From Candidatus Promineofilum glycogenicum (GTDB lineage Bacteria > Chloroflexota > Anaerolineae > Promineifilales > Promineifilaceae): DNA of 64,000 nucleotides. The translations under genes and the position numbers were made by a program. This document shows positions 8,386-16,012 of the stretch, in pieces. Below the pieces are notes generated by a model. That model saw only the letters and a program-made list of their open reading frames with translations, was not told the origin of the DNA and searched no databases. Numbering within the stretch: position 1 is the stretch's first letter; each line of letters starts with the position of its first letter. The stretch is from the NCBI GenBank assembly GCA_016707605.1, contig JADJHJ010000006.1, forward strand, positions 372,001-436,000, in the 5' to 3' direction.

Positions 8386-8476
8386 GAATTACGAATTACG
8401 AATTAGGAATTAGGAATGAAGAGGCGTCGGCCGACGACGCTCTCCCCTGCGCCCCTGCTCCCCCGCTCCCCTGACC
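8386..8476. repeat. Word-repeat insert in the MmeI-like gene (family N and polypyrimidine words)
   Basis: GAATTACGAATTAGGAATTA words (TAGGAAT unit) are followed by repeated CCCCTGCTCCC-type words. Conserved protein sequence (LMEPLRRKWDEV / HRLEAFAKEIAEVRVLDPAC) lies immediately on either side, so this is a clean insertion that breaks the frame. Confidence 0.8.
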
Positions 8477-9866
8477 ATCGATTAGAAGCCTTCGCCAAGG
8501 AGATTGCCGAAGTGCGCGTCCTCGACCCCGCCTGCGGCAGCGGCAACTTCCTCTACGTGGCCCTGCGGCGGCTGCTGGATTTGCAGAAGGAGGTCATCAG
8601 CTACGCCGCGCGCAAGGGGCTGCCGCCGATTCCGCTGACGGTCGGGCCGCAGCAGCTCTACGGCATCGAGATCAACGACTATGCCCACGAGCTGGCCCAG
8701 GTGACGGTGTGGATCGGCTACTTGCAATGGCGCTACGAGAACGGCTTCGCGGCCATGGACGACCCGGTGTTGCGGCCGTTGAACAACATCCGCCACATGG
8801 ACGCCATCCTGGCCCACGACGAGGCGGGGCGGCCGGTGGAGCCGGCGTGGCCGGCGGCCGAGGTGATTATTGGGAATCCGCCGTTTTTGGGGGGCAACAA
8901 AATACGCAGAGTTAGGGACTCACGTGGAAGCTGTTCAGCTCTATGGGGCCGTGTCGCGGGTCCGATCTTGTTTGCTATTGGTTTGAGAAGGCGCGGCAAG
9001 CAGATTGCCGAAGATGCTGAAGGGGTCGGGTTACTGGCGACAAATTCGATCGTGGCGGAGCAAATCGGGCAGTACTTGAACGGATCAAGGAAACCGGCGG
9101 CATCTTTCTGGCATGGAGTGATAACCCTTGGGTACTGGATGGGGCGGCTGTTCGGGTCTCGATGGTCGGGTTTGACAATGGCGAGAACTGCAGAGGCACT
9201 AGATGGAAAATGTGGGGTTCATCAACCCTGATCTTAACTAGCACTTGTTGATCTACGTCGCAAAACGCTTGCAGAAAAACAAATTAGCTTTCATGGGACC
9301 AAGCAAAAGGGCCATTTGACATTGAATGGTCGCTCAGAAGATGCTTGGCAAACGATAACCCTAAGGGACGTCAAACCAGATGTTTTAGGCCGTGGTTTAA
9401 TGGATTGGATTGACTCGCCGCCCAAGAAATATGTGGATCATAGACTTCGGCCTTGATGACCACAGGAAGCAGGCGGCTAAGTACTTCCTGCCATTCGGCA
9501 TGTTGTCAAGCATGTTAAAGCACAACGCGACAGGGATGGCGGGACTGGTATCGATCGAAATGGTGGCTTCACTATGCGCCAGCAGGCCAGCTGCGAAGGC
9601 GCAGCTCTTACAAGCTATATCGGTACACGCCACGAGTATCGAAACATCGACTTTCGTTTGGCTTAACCAGAGATATTCCCAGACTCGCAGATAATCGCCA
9701 TCGCCCGCGACGACGACTACTTCTTCGGCGTCCTCCATTCCCGGCCGCACGAGTTGTGGGCGCTACGCATGGGCACGTGGCTGGGCGTGGGCAACGACCC
9801 GCGCTACACCCCCACCACCACCTTCGAGACCTACCCCTTCCCCTGGCCGCCGGGGCAGGAGCCGGA

Positions 9867-9955
9867 AGAAAGTAAGCAGTATTCAGTGGGTCAGTATTCA
9901 GTGGCTGAGGGCGGCGGGCGGTCGGCGGTCGGCGGTCGGGCGACCGACGGACGCC
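9867..9955. repeat. Word-repeat insert near the 3' end of the MmeI-like gene (families K and GGTCGGC)
   Basis: AGTATTCAGT words (9877-9902) are followed by CGGTCGGCGGTCGGCGGTCG (7-base unit). It is read in frame as YSVGQYSVAEGGGRSAVGG inside otherwise conserved sequence. Confidence 0.78.
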
Positions 9956-10340
9956 TTGTGGCCGACATCGCCCATTGGGCGCGGGCGCTGGTGAGGTGGC
10001 GCGACGCGTGGCTGAACCCGCCGCCGCCGGCCGCGGGCACGCTCGACGTGGCCTATGACCGGCTGATCAAGGCCCGCACCCTGACCAACCTCTACAACGG
10101 CCTGGTCTACTTCCGCCAGCACAAAGGCCCGGCCTTCGACCGCGCGGCCTTCGATAAAGAGACACGCCGCTCCGTCAGCCCGGCCGACATCCAGGAGCTG
10201 GACGACATCCACCGCGCGTTGGACGCGGCCGTGCTGCGGGCCTACGGCTGGCCGGAGGGGCTGAGCGATGAGGCGATATTGGAGCGGCTGCTGGCGTTGA
10301 ATCTGGCGCGGGCGGGGGGCGGGTAGCGGGCGGCGGGCAG

Positions 10341-10455
10341 AATGTGGCACAGGATTCTTATCCTGTGTGTAGGCGGGGCGCACAGGATAAGAATCCTGTG
10401 CCACATGTGCCGAGTGTAGAAACCGAGTTTCTCGGAAGAAACTCGGTTTCTATCG
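10341..10455. repeat. Two hairpins: family C (ACAGGATTCTTATCCTGT) and family B (GAAACCGAGTTTC)
   Basis: Family C forms an inverted pair at 10343-10365 and 10380-10403, each copy itself palindromic. Family B at 10416-10452 pairs AGAAACCGAGTTTC with GAAACTCGGTTTCT. They separate the broken R-M gene from the DinB gene. Confidence 0.88.
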
Positions 10456-10463
10456 GATCATCA

Positions 10464-10952
10464 ATGGAGCAGGATATGAACAGCCTGATCGAAACCGAGT
10501 TCCCATTGCATGAAGCCCAACGCCTGCGCTACGACCTGCTACGGGTGTTGACCGATGGCGACCTGGCCTATAAGCTGCCGGGCGATAATCCGACCCTGGG
10601 TGAGTTGTGCCGCGAGATGGGCGAAGTAGAGCACGACTACATCCAGTCGTTCAAGACCTTCAAACACGAGTGGTCGTATCGCGCCCCGGAGCCGGAAGTG
10701 GCCGGCAGCGTGGCCCGCCTGGAGGCGTGGTATCGCGCGCTGGATGACGAATTCGAGGCCGTCGTGCGGGGGTTCTCGGAAGAGGAGCTGCACCAGCGGC
10801 AAATTGACCGCGGCCACGGCTTCACGCCGTCGCTCTTTGTCCAGTTCCAGATTTACCGCGAGGCGTTGTTGATCTTCTTTGCCAAAGCCAGCGTCTATCT
10901 CAAGGCGCTGCAAAGGGAGGTGAGTGACGAGTGGCGGATTGGGATTGGTTAG
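10464..10952 (+). CDS. DinB-like family protein
   Basis: 162 residues, predicted four-helix bundle of the DinB/YfiT superfamily: LHEAQRLRYDLLRVLTDGDL, then MGEVEHDYIQSF with a candidate metal-ligand His. The usual third His near the end is not obvious (QIYREALLIFFAKASVYLKAL), so metal binding is uncertain. ATG at 10464 or 10476 are both possible. Codons for IETEF reproduce the GAAACCGAGTT core of the adjacent family B element, which may be chance or remnant. Confidence 0.65.
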   Translation: MEQDMNSLIETEFPLHEAQRLRYDLLRVLTDGDLAYKLPGDNPTLGELCREMGEVEHDYIQSFKTFKHEWSYRAPEPEVAGSVARLEAWYRALDDEFEAVVRGFSEEELHQRQIDRGHGFTPSLFVQFQIYREALLIFFAKASVYLKALQREVSDEWRIGIG

Positions 10953-10963
10953 GATAGGTTCCC

Positions 10964-11383
10964 ATGCTTCACCCCCTCGAATTCCGCGCCATGCTGGTCG
11001 TGGCCGACTATCCGGCCAGCCTCCACTTCTACGAAACGCTGCTCGGCCTGCGCCGGGTGATGGCCTGGGACGACGGCCACGGGCCGGGGGCGCTCCTCAG
11101 CCTGGGGCCGGGGCGGACGCTGGAGCTGCGCGGGGCGCGGCCGGGCGGCGACGCGCCGGGCGCGGCCGTGGGCGAGCGGCTGATGCTGGGCATCGCCGTG
11201 GCCGACGCCCAGGCCGCCCACGACGCCCTGGCCGCCGCCGGGGTGGCCATCGTCCGCCGGCTGAAGGACAACCCCTGGGGCGACCGCTCCTTCGCCGTGC
11301 GCGACCCGGACGGGATTCGGGTGTGGGTCTATCAGATCACGGACCCGCGGCTGGCGGGGGAGTTGGGGGTGAATGACGGGTAG
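10964..11383 (+). CDS. VOC (glyoxalase/bleomycin-resistance) family protein
   Basis: 139 residues with the paired beta-alpha-beta-beta-beta pattern of a VOC protein: FRAMLVVADYPASLHFYETLLGL at the start, LMLGIAVADAQAAHDAL in the middle and FAVRDPDGIRVWVYQIT at the end. Metal ligands are not all recognisable, so the chemistry (lyase, dioxygenase or binding protein) is unknown. It follows the DinB gene by 11 bases and is probably co-transcribed with it. Confidence 0.8.
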   Translation: MLHPLEFRAMLVVADYPASLHFYETLLGLRRVMAWDDGHGPGALLSLGPGRTLELRGARPGGDAPGAAVGERLMLGIAVADAQAAHDALAAAGVAIVRRLKDNPWGDRSFAVRDPDGIRVWVYQITDPRLAGELGVNDG

Positions 11384-11420
11384 CGAGCCTCCAACACCTG
11401 TCAGGTGTGGCAACGGGCAA

Positions 11421-11445
11421 CAAAAAACGGGCTTGCAAGCCCGTT
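11421..11445 (-). terminator. Intrinsic terminator of the rpmF-fab-nusB unit
   Basis: On the minus strand, a perfect 20-base palindrome AACGGGCTTGCAAGCCCGTT (11445-11426) is followed by a run of T (11427-11422). It lies 28 bases past the nusB stop. The VOC gene converges on it from the other side. Confidence 0.75.
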
Positions 11446-11472
11446 CCCGATTCTGTCTGGCATTGCGCTACC

Positions 11473-11928
11473 CTACGCCGCCACGGCCGCTGCTGCCGCC
11501 TCCCGCTGCACCTCCCGCTTCAACTCCTCTAGTTGGTCGGCCAGCGTGCCCAGCACACCGTTGATGAAGCGCGGCGCGCTGTCGCTGCCGTAGACCTTGG
11601 CCAGCTCCACCGCCTCGTTGATGGCCACCTTGACCGGCGTCTCGTCCGTCACCAAAAACTCGTACATGGCGATGCGCAACACGTTGCGGTCGATGACGGC
11701 CATCTGATCCAGCGGCCACTCCGGCGCATAGCGGGCGATGAGGCGGTCCATGTGCGTCTGATACTCGATGACGCCATGTACCAGCTTGGCGGCGAAATCG
11801 CTGCCCGCGCGCTCCATCGGACTGGCCTCCAATCGCTGCTCCAGCACTTCGTCTGGATCGTGATTGGCGATGTCGTATTCGTACAGCGTTTCGAGTGTTA
11901 CGCGACGAGCGCGGCGCCTGGTTTTCAT
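11473..11928 (-). CDS. nusB: Transcription antitermination factor NusB
   Basis: 151 residues, the all-helical NusB fold: KTRRRARRVTLETLYEYDI at the N-terminus, PLDQMAVIDRNVLRIAMYEF in the centre, VAINEAVELAKVYGSDSAPRFINGVLGTLA at the end. These segments contain the conserved RNA (boxA) and NusE contact regions. ATG at 11928 is chosen because AGAAGG lies 8 bases upstream; a GTG at 11952 is less likely. It is the last gene of the unit, after the Asp23 gene, an arrangement common in Firmicutes and Chloroflexota. Confidence 0.9.
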   Translation of the reverse strand: MKTRRRARRVTLETLYEYDIANHDPDEVLEQRLEASPMERAGSDFAAKLVHGVIEYQTHMDRLIARYAPEWPLDQMAVIDRNVLRIAMYEFLVTDETPVKVAINEAVELAKVYGSDSAPRFINGVLGTLADQLEELKREVQREAAAAAVAA

Positions 11929-11984
11929 ATTCTTAACCTTCTGCGAACCCACTCGCGGCCACCGACCGGGTTCCTACCGCGGGT

Positions 11985-12344
11985 CTATACCACTTCGCCT
12001 TTATCGTAATGAACGTCCTCGACAAACACATTCACGGCATCGACCGGAATACCCACCATCGTGTCAATCGCCTCGGAGACCGCGTGTTGGATGGCGCGGC
12101 TAGTCTCCAGCAGATTGACGTGCGGAGCCATTATAACATAGATATTGAAGCGTACCTTATTTTCCGATAAGTCTAACAGAACGCCGTCCTGCCGCAGGCT
12201 GCGCTGGAAGAAGCGGGCCATGTCGGCCGGCACCTGGGCCAACTGCTGCACCCCCTCGATGCCCTGCACGGCGTAGCGGGCGATGGTCACCAGCACCTCC
12301 GGCACGACTTCGATGCGGCCGATGCTTTCGCGTGTTTCGTTCAT
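11985..12344 (-). CDS. Asp23/Gls24 family envelope stress protein
   Basis: 119 residues. The start IGRIEVVPEVLVTIARYAVQGIEGV and the later VRFNIYVIMAPHVNLLETSRAIQHAVSEAI are typical of Asp23/Gls24 proteins, which are cytoplasmic and often associated with the membrane or stress responses. GGAGG lies upstream of ATG 12344. Its position just before nusB is a conserved neighbourhood. Confidence 0.88.
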   Translation of the reverse strand: MNETRESIGRIEVVPEVLVTIARYAVQGIEGVQQLAQVPADMARFFQRSLRQDGVLLDLSENKVRFNIYVIMAPHVNLLETSRAIQHAVSEAIDTMVGIPVDAVNVFVEDVHYDKGEVV

Positions 12345-12365
12345 ATGTTACTGCCTCCGGAAACA

Positions 12366-12430
12366 GCAAAGGTTCAGGGGCAGGTTCCAGGGGAAGAGCG
12401 CTCTTCCCTGGCCCCTGGCCCTGAGGCCTT
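12366..12430. repeat. Family E palindrome
   Basis: CAGGGGCAGGTTCCAGGGGA is mirrored by TCCCTGGCCCCTGGCCCTG about the centre GAGCGCTC, between the Asp23 and fabG genes. Confidence 0.82.
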
Positions 12431-12441
12431 GGAAGCCTCTT

Positions 12442-13188
12442 TCACGTGCCAATCCCGCCGTCCACCCGCAATACCTCGCCGGTGATGTAGCTCGCCCGGT
12501 CGGAGGCCAGGAAGGCCACGGCGTGGGCGATCTCCTGCGCCTGGCCCCAGCGGCCGAGGGGGATGTAGCCCAACGTCTGCTGCACCAGTTCGTCCGACAG
12601 CCCGGCCGTCAGGTCGGTCAGCACAAAGCCGGGGGCGACGACGTTGACGGTGATGCCGCGCGAGCCAAGCTCCTTGGCCAGCGACTTGGAGAAGCCGATG
12701 ATGCCCGCCTTCGACGCGGCGTAGTTGGTCTGCCCCGGCTGGCCGACGATGCCGGAGACGGAGGAGATGTTGATGATGCGCCCGCCCTGCTTGCGCCGCA
12801 GCATCGGCCGCGCCGCCGCCTTGCAGACGTTGAAGACGCTCTTCAGGTTGGTGGCCAGCACCACGTCCCACTGCTCCTCCTTCATGGACAGCAGCAGCGT
12901 GTCGCGCGTCGTGCCGGCGTTGTTGACGACGATGTCGATGTGGCCGAAGGCGTCGATGGCGGCCTTGATCAGCCCCTCGGCGGCGGCCGTGTCGCTGACG
13001 TCGGCGGCCACGGCCAGCGCCCGGCCGCCGGCGGCGGTGATGGCGCTGACGACTTCCTCGGCCGCGGCGGCGTTGGCCTGGTAGTTGACGACGACCGTGG
13101 CCCCCTCGGCGGCCAGCGTCGCGGCGATGGCCCGCCCAATCCCCCGCGACGCCCCGGTGACGACGGCGATCTTGCCTTCGAGTAACAT
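12442..13188 (-). CDS. fabG: 3-oxoacyl-[acyl-carrier-protein] reductase
   Basis: Reduces beta-ketoacyl-ACP with NADPH in type II fatty acid synthesis. 248 residues with the classical SDR pattern: TGASRGIGRAI (cofactor), NNAG, the catalytic Ser in INISSVSG, YAASKAG (Tyr and Lys), and the C-terminal YITGEVLRVDGG. The length matches FabG closely. It lies directly after fabD in the same unit, supporting a fatty acid role over other SDR functions. Confidence 0.93.
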   Translation of the reverse strand: MLLEGKIAVVTGASRGIGRAIAATLAAEGATVVVNYQANAAAAEEVVSAITAAGGRALAVAADVSDTAAAEGLIKAAIDAFGHIDIVVNNAGTTRDTLLLSMKEEQWDVVLATNLKSVFNVCKAAARPMLRRKQGGRIINISSVSGIVGQPGQTNYAASKAGIIGFSKSLAKELGSRGITVNVVAPGFVLTDLTAGLSDELVQQTLGYIPLGRWGQAQEIAHAVAFLASDRASYITGEVLRVDGGIGT

Positions 13189-13197
13189 GGTAGGGAG

Positions 13198-13293
13198 ATT
13201 AACGCAAAGACGCGAAGACGCAAAGAAGGGATTAGGTGTTAGGGATTAGGGAAGAGTGCTCTTCCCCTAATCCCTAACACCTAATCCCTAAAG
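13198..13293. repeat. Family A half-arm plus family F palindrome (GGGATTA words)
   Basis: AACGCAAAGACGCGAAGACG is followed by GGGATTAGGTGTTAGGGATTA and its mirror CCTAATCCCTAACACCTAATC, centred on GAAGAGTGCTCTTC. The last copy reaches the fabD stop codon. Confidence 0.85.
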
Positions 13294-14190
13294 CTCGAAC
13301 TTGGTTCGCGCCGCCGCCCGGTCGATGCGCTTGACCAGGCCCAGCAGCACGTCGCCCGGCCCGACTTCGACGTAGGCGTCCACCCCCAGCGCGCCGAGTT
13401 GGCGCACCGACTCCGTCCAGCGCACCGGCGCGGTCAGTTGGGCCGTCAGTTCGGCGCGGATCTCGTCGGGGGTGGTGATGGGTTGGGCGGTGACGTTGGC
13501 CACGACGGGGATGCGCGCCGCGGCCAGCGGCGCGGCGGCCACGGCGGCGGCGAACTCGCCGGCCACGCCGGCCATCAGCGGCGAGTGGGCGGCGATGGAG
13601 ATGGGCAGGCGCACGACCTTGCGCGCCCCGGCCTGGTTGAGCAGCTCCATCGCCCGCGCCAGGGCCGTCTCGTCGCCGGTGATGACCACCTGGCCGGGGC
13701 AGTTGTCGTTGGCGACGCCGACGTAGCGCCCCGTCTCGGCCGCCGCCGCGGCGCACAACTCGGCCACCGGCGCGGCGTCGAGGCCCAGGATGGCGGCCAT
13801 GCCCCCCGGCTGCCGCCGGCCGGCCAGCTTCATCAGCTCGCCGCGCCGCTGCACCAGGGCCAGCCCCTCGCCAAAGCTCAGCGCCCCGGCCGCGGCCAGG
13901 GCCGAGAACTCGCCCAGCGAGTGGCCGGCCACGTAGGCGGCGCCGGCCTGCCCCCGCTCGTTCAGCACCGCCCAGGCGGCCAGGCTGGTGGTGAACAGCG
14001 CCGGCTGCTGGACGGCCGTGTCGGTCAGCGCCTCTTCCGGCCCGTCGAAGCACAGCCGCGATAGGGCGAAGCCGAGGCGCGCGTCGGCCTCATCGAACAG
14101 AGCGCGGGCGGCCGGCGCACGGTCGAACAGTTCGCGGCCCATGCCGACAAACTGCGACCCCTGGCCGGGGAACAAAAACGCAGTTGACAT
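13288..14190 (-). CDS. fabD: Malonyl-CoA:ACP transacylase
   Basis: Loads malonyl groups on acyl carrier protein. 300 residues with FPGQGSQFVGMG at the N-terminus, the nucleophile GHSLGEFSAL, the QQPALF active-site Gln region, and the His in SIAAHSPLM. Its stop codon (13288-13290) lies at the end of a family F repeat, so the last codons (KFEL) are close to the repeat boundary. An acpP gene, often next, is absent here. Confidence 0.93.
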   Translation of the reverse strand: MSTAFLFPGQGSQFVGMGRELFDRAPAARALFDEADARLGFALSRLCFDGPEEALTDTAVQQPALFTTSLAAWAVLNERGQAGAAYVAGHSLGEFSALAAAGALSFGEGLALVQRRGELMKLAGRRQPGGMAAILGLDAAPVAELCAAAAAETGRYVGVANDNCPGQVVITGDETALARAMELLNQAGARKVVRLPISIAAHSPLMAGVAGEFAAAVAAAPLAAARIPVVANVTAQPITTPDEIRAELTAQLTAPVRWTESVRQLGALGVDAYVEVGPGDVLLGLVKRIDRAAARTKFEL

Positions 14191-14198
14191 GTGAAGAG

Positions 14199-14277
14199 TA
14201 TCTCACGCCAAGACGCAAAGAACGCAAAGCTTAAAAAGCTTTCTTAGCTTCGCGTTCTTTGCGTCTTGGCGTGAGCA
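14199..14277. repeat. Family A palindrome between rpmF and fabD
   Basis: CTCACGCCAAGACGCAAAGA at 14202 pairs with TCTTTGCGTCTTGGCGTGAG at 14256, with a centre AAGCTTAAAAAGCTTT. Confidence 0.88.
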
Positions 14278-14302
14278 AATCTTCTGGAATCGGTGGTCTT
14301 TC

Positions 14303-14488
14303 TTACTCTTCGCGGGCGGGGAGGATCTGGCGGCCGTTGTACTTGCCGCAACTCTGGCAGACGTGGTGCGCGCGCTTCATCTCACCACAGTCGGAGCAGG
14401 GGACGAGATGATAGAGGCTAAGCGCGTCGTGCGCGCGCCGCTTGTCGCGGCGGGCCTTCGAGACTTTTCGCTTGGGAACAGCACCCAT
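14303..14488 (-). CDS. rpmF: 50S ribosomal protein L32
   Basis: 61 residues beginning GAVPKRKVSKARRDKRRAH, with two Cys pairs (CSDCGEM, CQSCGKYNGRQI) that form the zinc ribbon of the C+ type L32. Length and motifs are fully typical. It heads the unit rpmF-fabD-fabG-asp23-nusB; coupling of rpmF with fab genes is widespread. A promoter and a terminator-like leader hairpin lie upstream. Confidence 0.95.
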   Translation of the reverse strand: MGAVPKRKVSKARRDKRRAHDALSLYHLVPCSDCGEMKRAHHVCQSCGKYNGRQILPAREE

Positions 14489-14542
14489 GATGTCACTTCC
14501 TTCAATCGGTTCAACTGCAAATTCGCGCCGGGGCGATAGACG

Positions 14543-14570
14543 ACAAAAAACGAGCGGCTGGCGGAGCCGC
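14543..14570 (-). promoter_or_regulatory. Terminator-like hairpin in the rpmF leader
   Basis: On the minus strand, GCGGCTCCGCCAGCCGC (14570-14554) forms a 6-bp stem and is followed two bases later by CGTTTTTTG. It begins within about two bases of the expected transcription start and 66 bases before the rpmF ATG. It therefore looks like an attenuator rather than the end of another gene. Confidence 0.5.
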
Positions 14571-14578
14571 GAAAAGGG

Positions 14579-14607
14579 ATTATAGCCCGCGGGCGGGGGA
14601 GCGTCAA
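14579..14607 (-). promoter_or_regulatory. Promoter of rpmF unit
   Basis: TTGACG (14607-14602), 17-base spacer, TATAAT (14584-14579) on the minus strand. Near-consensus sigma-70-type elements. Confidence 0.72.
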
Positions 14608-14731
14608 GGCGTGTAGGAAGAAAATCCGGTCAGAGTAGATAGTTGTTGCCCACCGTGAGCCTTGCTACAATTCCGCGATCGCCGGAAGGGCGGTCTGGGT
14701 GTGGGTGTAGTCAAGTCAAGTCGGAGTAGCT

Positions 14732-15655
14732 ATGTCGTTATCAAAGGCAACGGAGCGTTCATTCGAGACCCGCGCGGCGACGAGGGGCTGGCGCAGCACC
14801 TTGCAGACGTTGATGGTGCTGTTCAAACTGCGCATCGTCTTTCTGCTGCTGATGGCGGCCACAGCGGGCATGTTCCTGGCCGCCGGCGGCTGGCCGGGCT
14901 GGGGCGCGCTGTTGCTGATCTGGGCCACAGGCGGCATGGCCGCGGCCGGGGCGTCGTCGCTCAACCAGTACTGGGAGCGCAACCGCGATGGGTTGATGGG
15001 CCGCACGCGCCACCGGCCTCTGGTCAACGGCGACATCAGTGACCCGCGCTGGGTTCCTCTGGTCGGCGTGGCCCTGGTGCTGGTCCCGGTGCTGGCCGTG
15101 CTGCCGTTCAACCGTCCGCTGGCCTTCTTCCTGTTGCTGGGCGCGGTCATCTACGTCGGTATCTACACCATCTGGCTGAAGCCGCGCACGCTGCTCAACA
15201 TCGTCATCGGCGGCGCGGCCGGCAGCGCCGCCGTCCTCAGCGGCAGCGCCGCCGCCGGGGCCTGGAACGACGTCGGCGCGCTGGTGCTGGCGGCCATCCT
15301 CTTCCTGTGGACGCCCTTCCACTTCTGGAGCCTGGCCATCCTCTACCGCGACGAGTATAGCCGGGCCGACGTGCCCATGCTGCCGACGCAGACGACGCCG
15401 CAGCGCGCCGCTTGGTGGGTCATGAGCCACACCCTGCCGACCGGCATCCTGAGCTTGCTGCTGGTCGTGCTGCCGGGGCTGGGCTGGCTCTACTTCCTGC
15501 CGGTGCTGGCCATCACCGTCGATCTCTTCTACCGCAACATCATGCTCATCCGCGACCCGTCGCAGACGCACGCCCGCAAACTGTTCATGTCGTCGAACTA
15601 CTACCTGCTGGTGCTGCTGCTGGCGATCTGCGTCGATCTGATCGTACCCTGGTAA
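14732..15655 (+). CDS. ctaB: Protohaem IX farnesyltransferase (haem O synthase)
   Basis: UbiA-family prenyltransferase that converts haem B to haem O for terminal oxidases. 307 residues and about eight or nine transmembrane helices. The first Asp-rich-type motif is NQYWERNRDGLMGRTRHRPL, where the usual first Asp is Glu. The second region is WTPFHFWSLAILYRDEYSRADVPMLP, typical of CtaB/CyoE. GGAG lies 9 bases upstream of ATG 14732. No oxidase subunit gene is nearby. Confidence 0.9.
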   Translation: MSLSKATERSFETRAATRGWRSTLQTLMVLFKLRIVFLLLMAATAGMFLAAGGWPGWGALLLIWATGGMAAAGASSLNQYWERNRDGLMGRTRHRPLVNGDISDPRWVPLVGVALVLVPVLAVLPFNRPLAFFLLLGAVIYVGIYTIWLKPRTLLNIVIGGAAGSAAVLSGSAAAGAWNDVGALVLAAILFLWTPFHFWSLAILYRDEYSRADVPMLPTQTTPQRAAWWVMSHTLPTGILSLLLVVLPGLGWLYFLPVLAITVDLFYRNIMLIRDPSQTHARKLFMSSNYYLLVLLLAICVDLIVPW

Positions 15656-15724
15656 ATCAATAGGTTCCAGGGGGAAGAACGCTCTTCCCCCTGGAACCTG
15701 GAACCTGGAACCTGGAACCTTTTT
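15656..15724. repeat. Family E palindrome after ctaB
   Basis: TAGGTTCCAGGGGGAAGAAC pairs with CCCCCTGGAACCTGGAACC; the centre is GAACGCTC. It could serve as the ctaB terminator. Confidence 0.82.
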
Positions 15725-15753
15725 TTGCATCTTTCGCCCACATCCCCTATAGT
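15725..15753 (+). promoter_or_regulatory. Candidate promoter of the amino-acid transporter operon
   Basis: TTGCAT, 17 bases, TATAGT. The -35 is weak (3 of 6), the -10 good. It would give a leader of about 250 nt before the first gene. Confidence 0.4.
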
Positions 15754-15759
15754 ATGCCG

Positions 15760-16012
15760 CCAACTCACGAACCAAGGGGCACATAGAGCCAACCGCGCCG
15801 GTTAGCCCACCGGCGCGTCCATTGCCACAACGCCAAAGCCGGGGGCGGCCACCGCGCCGCCCATGAATCGAATAGTCCGTCGTCATGCGGCCCGCCGTCA
15901 GCGCCGCTATTTACGGCGGGAAGGAGAGACAACCGGGCAGAGGGAAGCGGTCGTTGGTCCGTTCGTTAACAAATATAACGTGAAGTCAGCAGGTTAGAGG
16001 AGAAGGAAGTCC
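15760..16012 (+). other. Structured 5' leader of the amino-acid transporter operon
   Basis: This gene-free stretch holds three strong stem-loops: GCGCCGGT/ACCGGCGC (about 15797-15818), GGGCGGC/GCCGCCC (about 15843-15862) and CCGCCGT/ACGGCGG (about 15894-15921). These are followed by a purine-rich AGAGGAGAAGGAAG ribosome-binding region before ATG 16013. It matches no riboswitch I can name. None of the word-repeat families occur here, so the structure is not explained by them. Confidence 0.45.

Larger units (their letters stand above)
7365..10326 (+). pseudogene. MmeI-like (Type IIL) restriction-modification protein, broken
   Basis: Homology runs the whole length, but in at least four frame segments. 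From ATG 7365: a nuclease domain with PD-(D/E)xK-like FADVYFRDHFIWEYKGP, then a helical region ending LGAHYTSQTDIALIV. A repeat at 8386-8476 introduces a stop at 8472. The next frame resumes with SAM motif DPACGSGNFL and catalytic NPPF. Between ~8890 and ~9690 the family sequence (LLATNSI, TGGIFLAWSDNPWVLDGAAV, RPRNMWIIDFG, FVWL) is recognisable only by hopping frames. The last frame, DDYFFGVLHSRPHELWALRMG onward, carries the target-recognition C-terminus, itself interrupted by a word repeat at 9867-9950. It is not functional as written. Confidence 0.82.

Noticed and set aside
10341..10455. CRISPR array (regular repeats near 10341, 22743 and 25764)
   Set aside because: The units are palindromic words in mirror order or perfect tandem heptamers, without unique spacers of constant length, and no cas gene is in the window.
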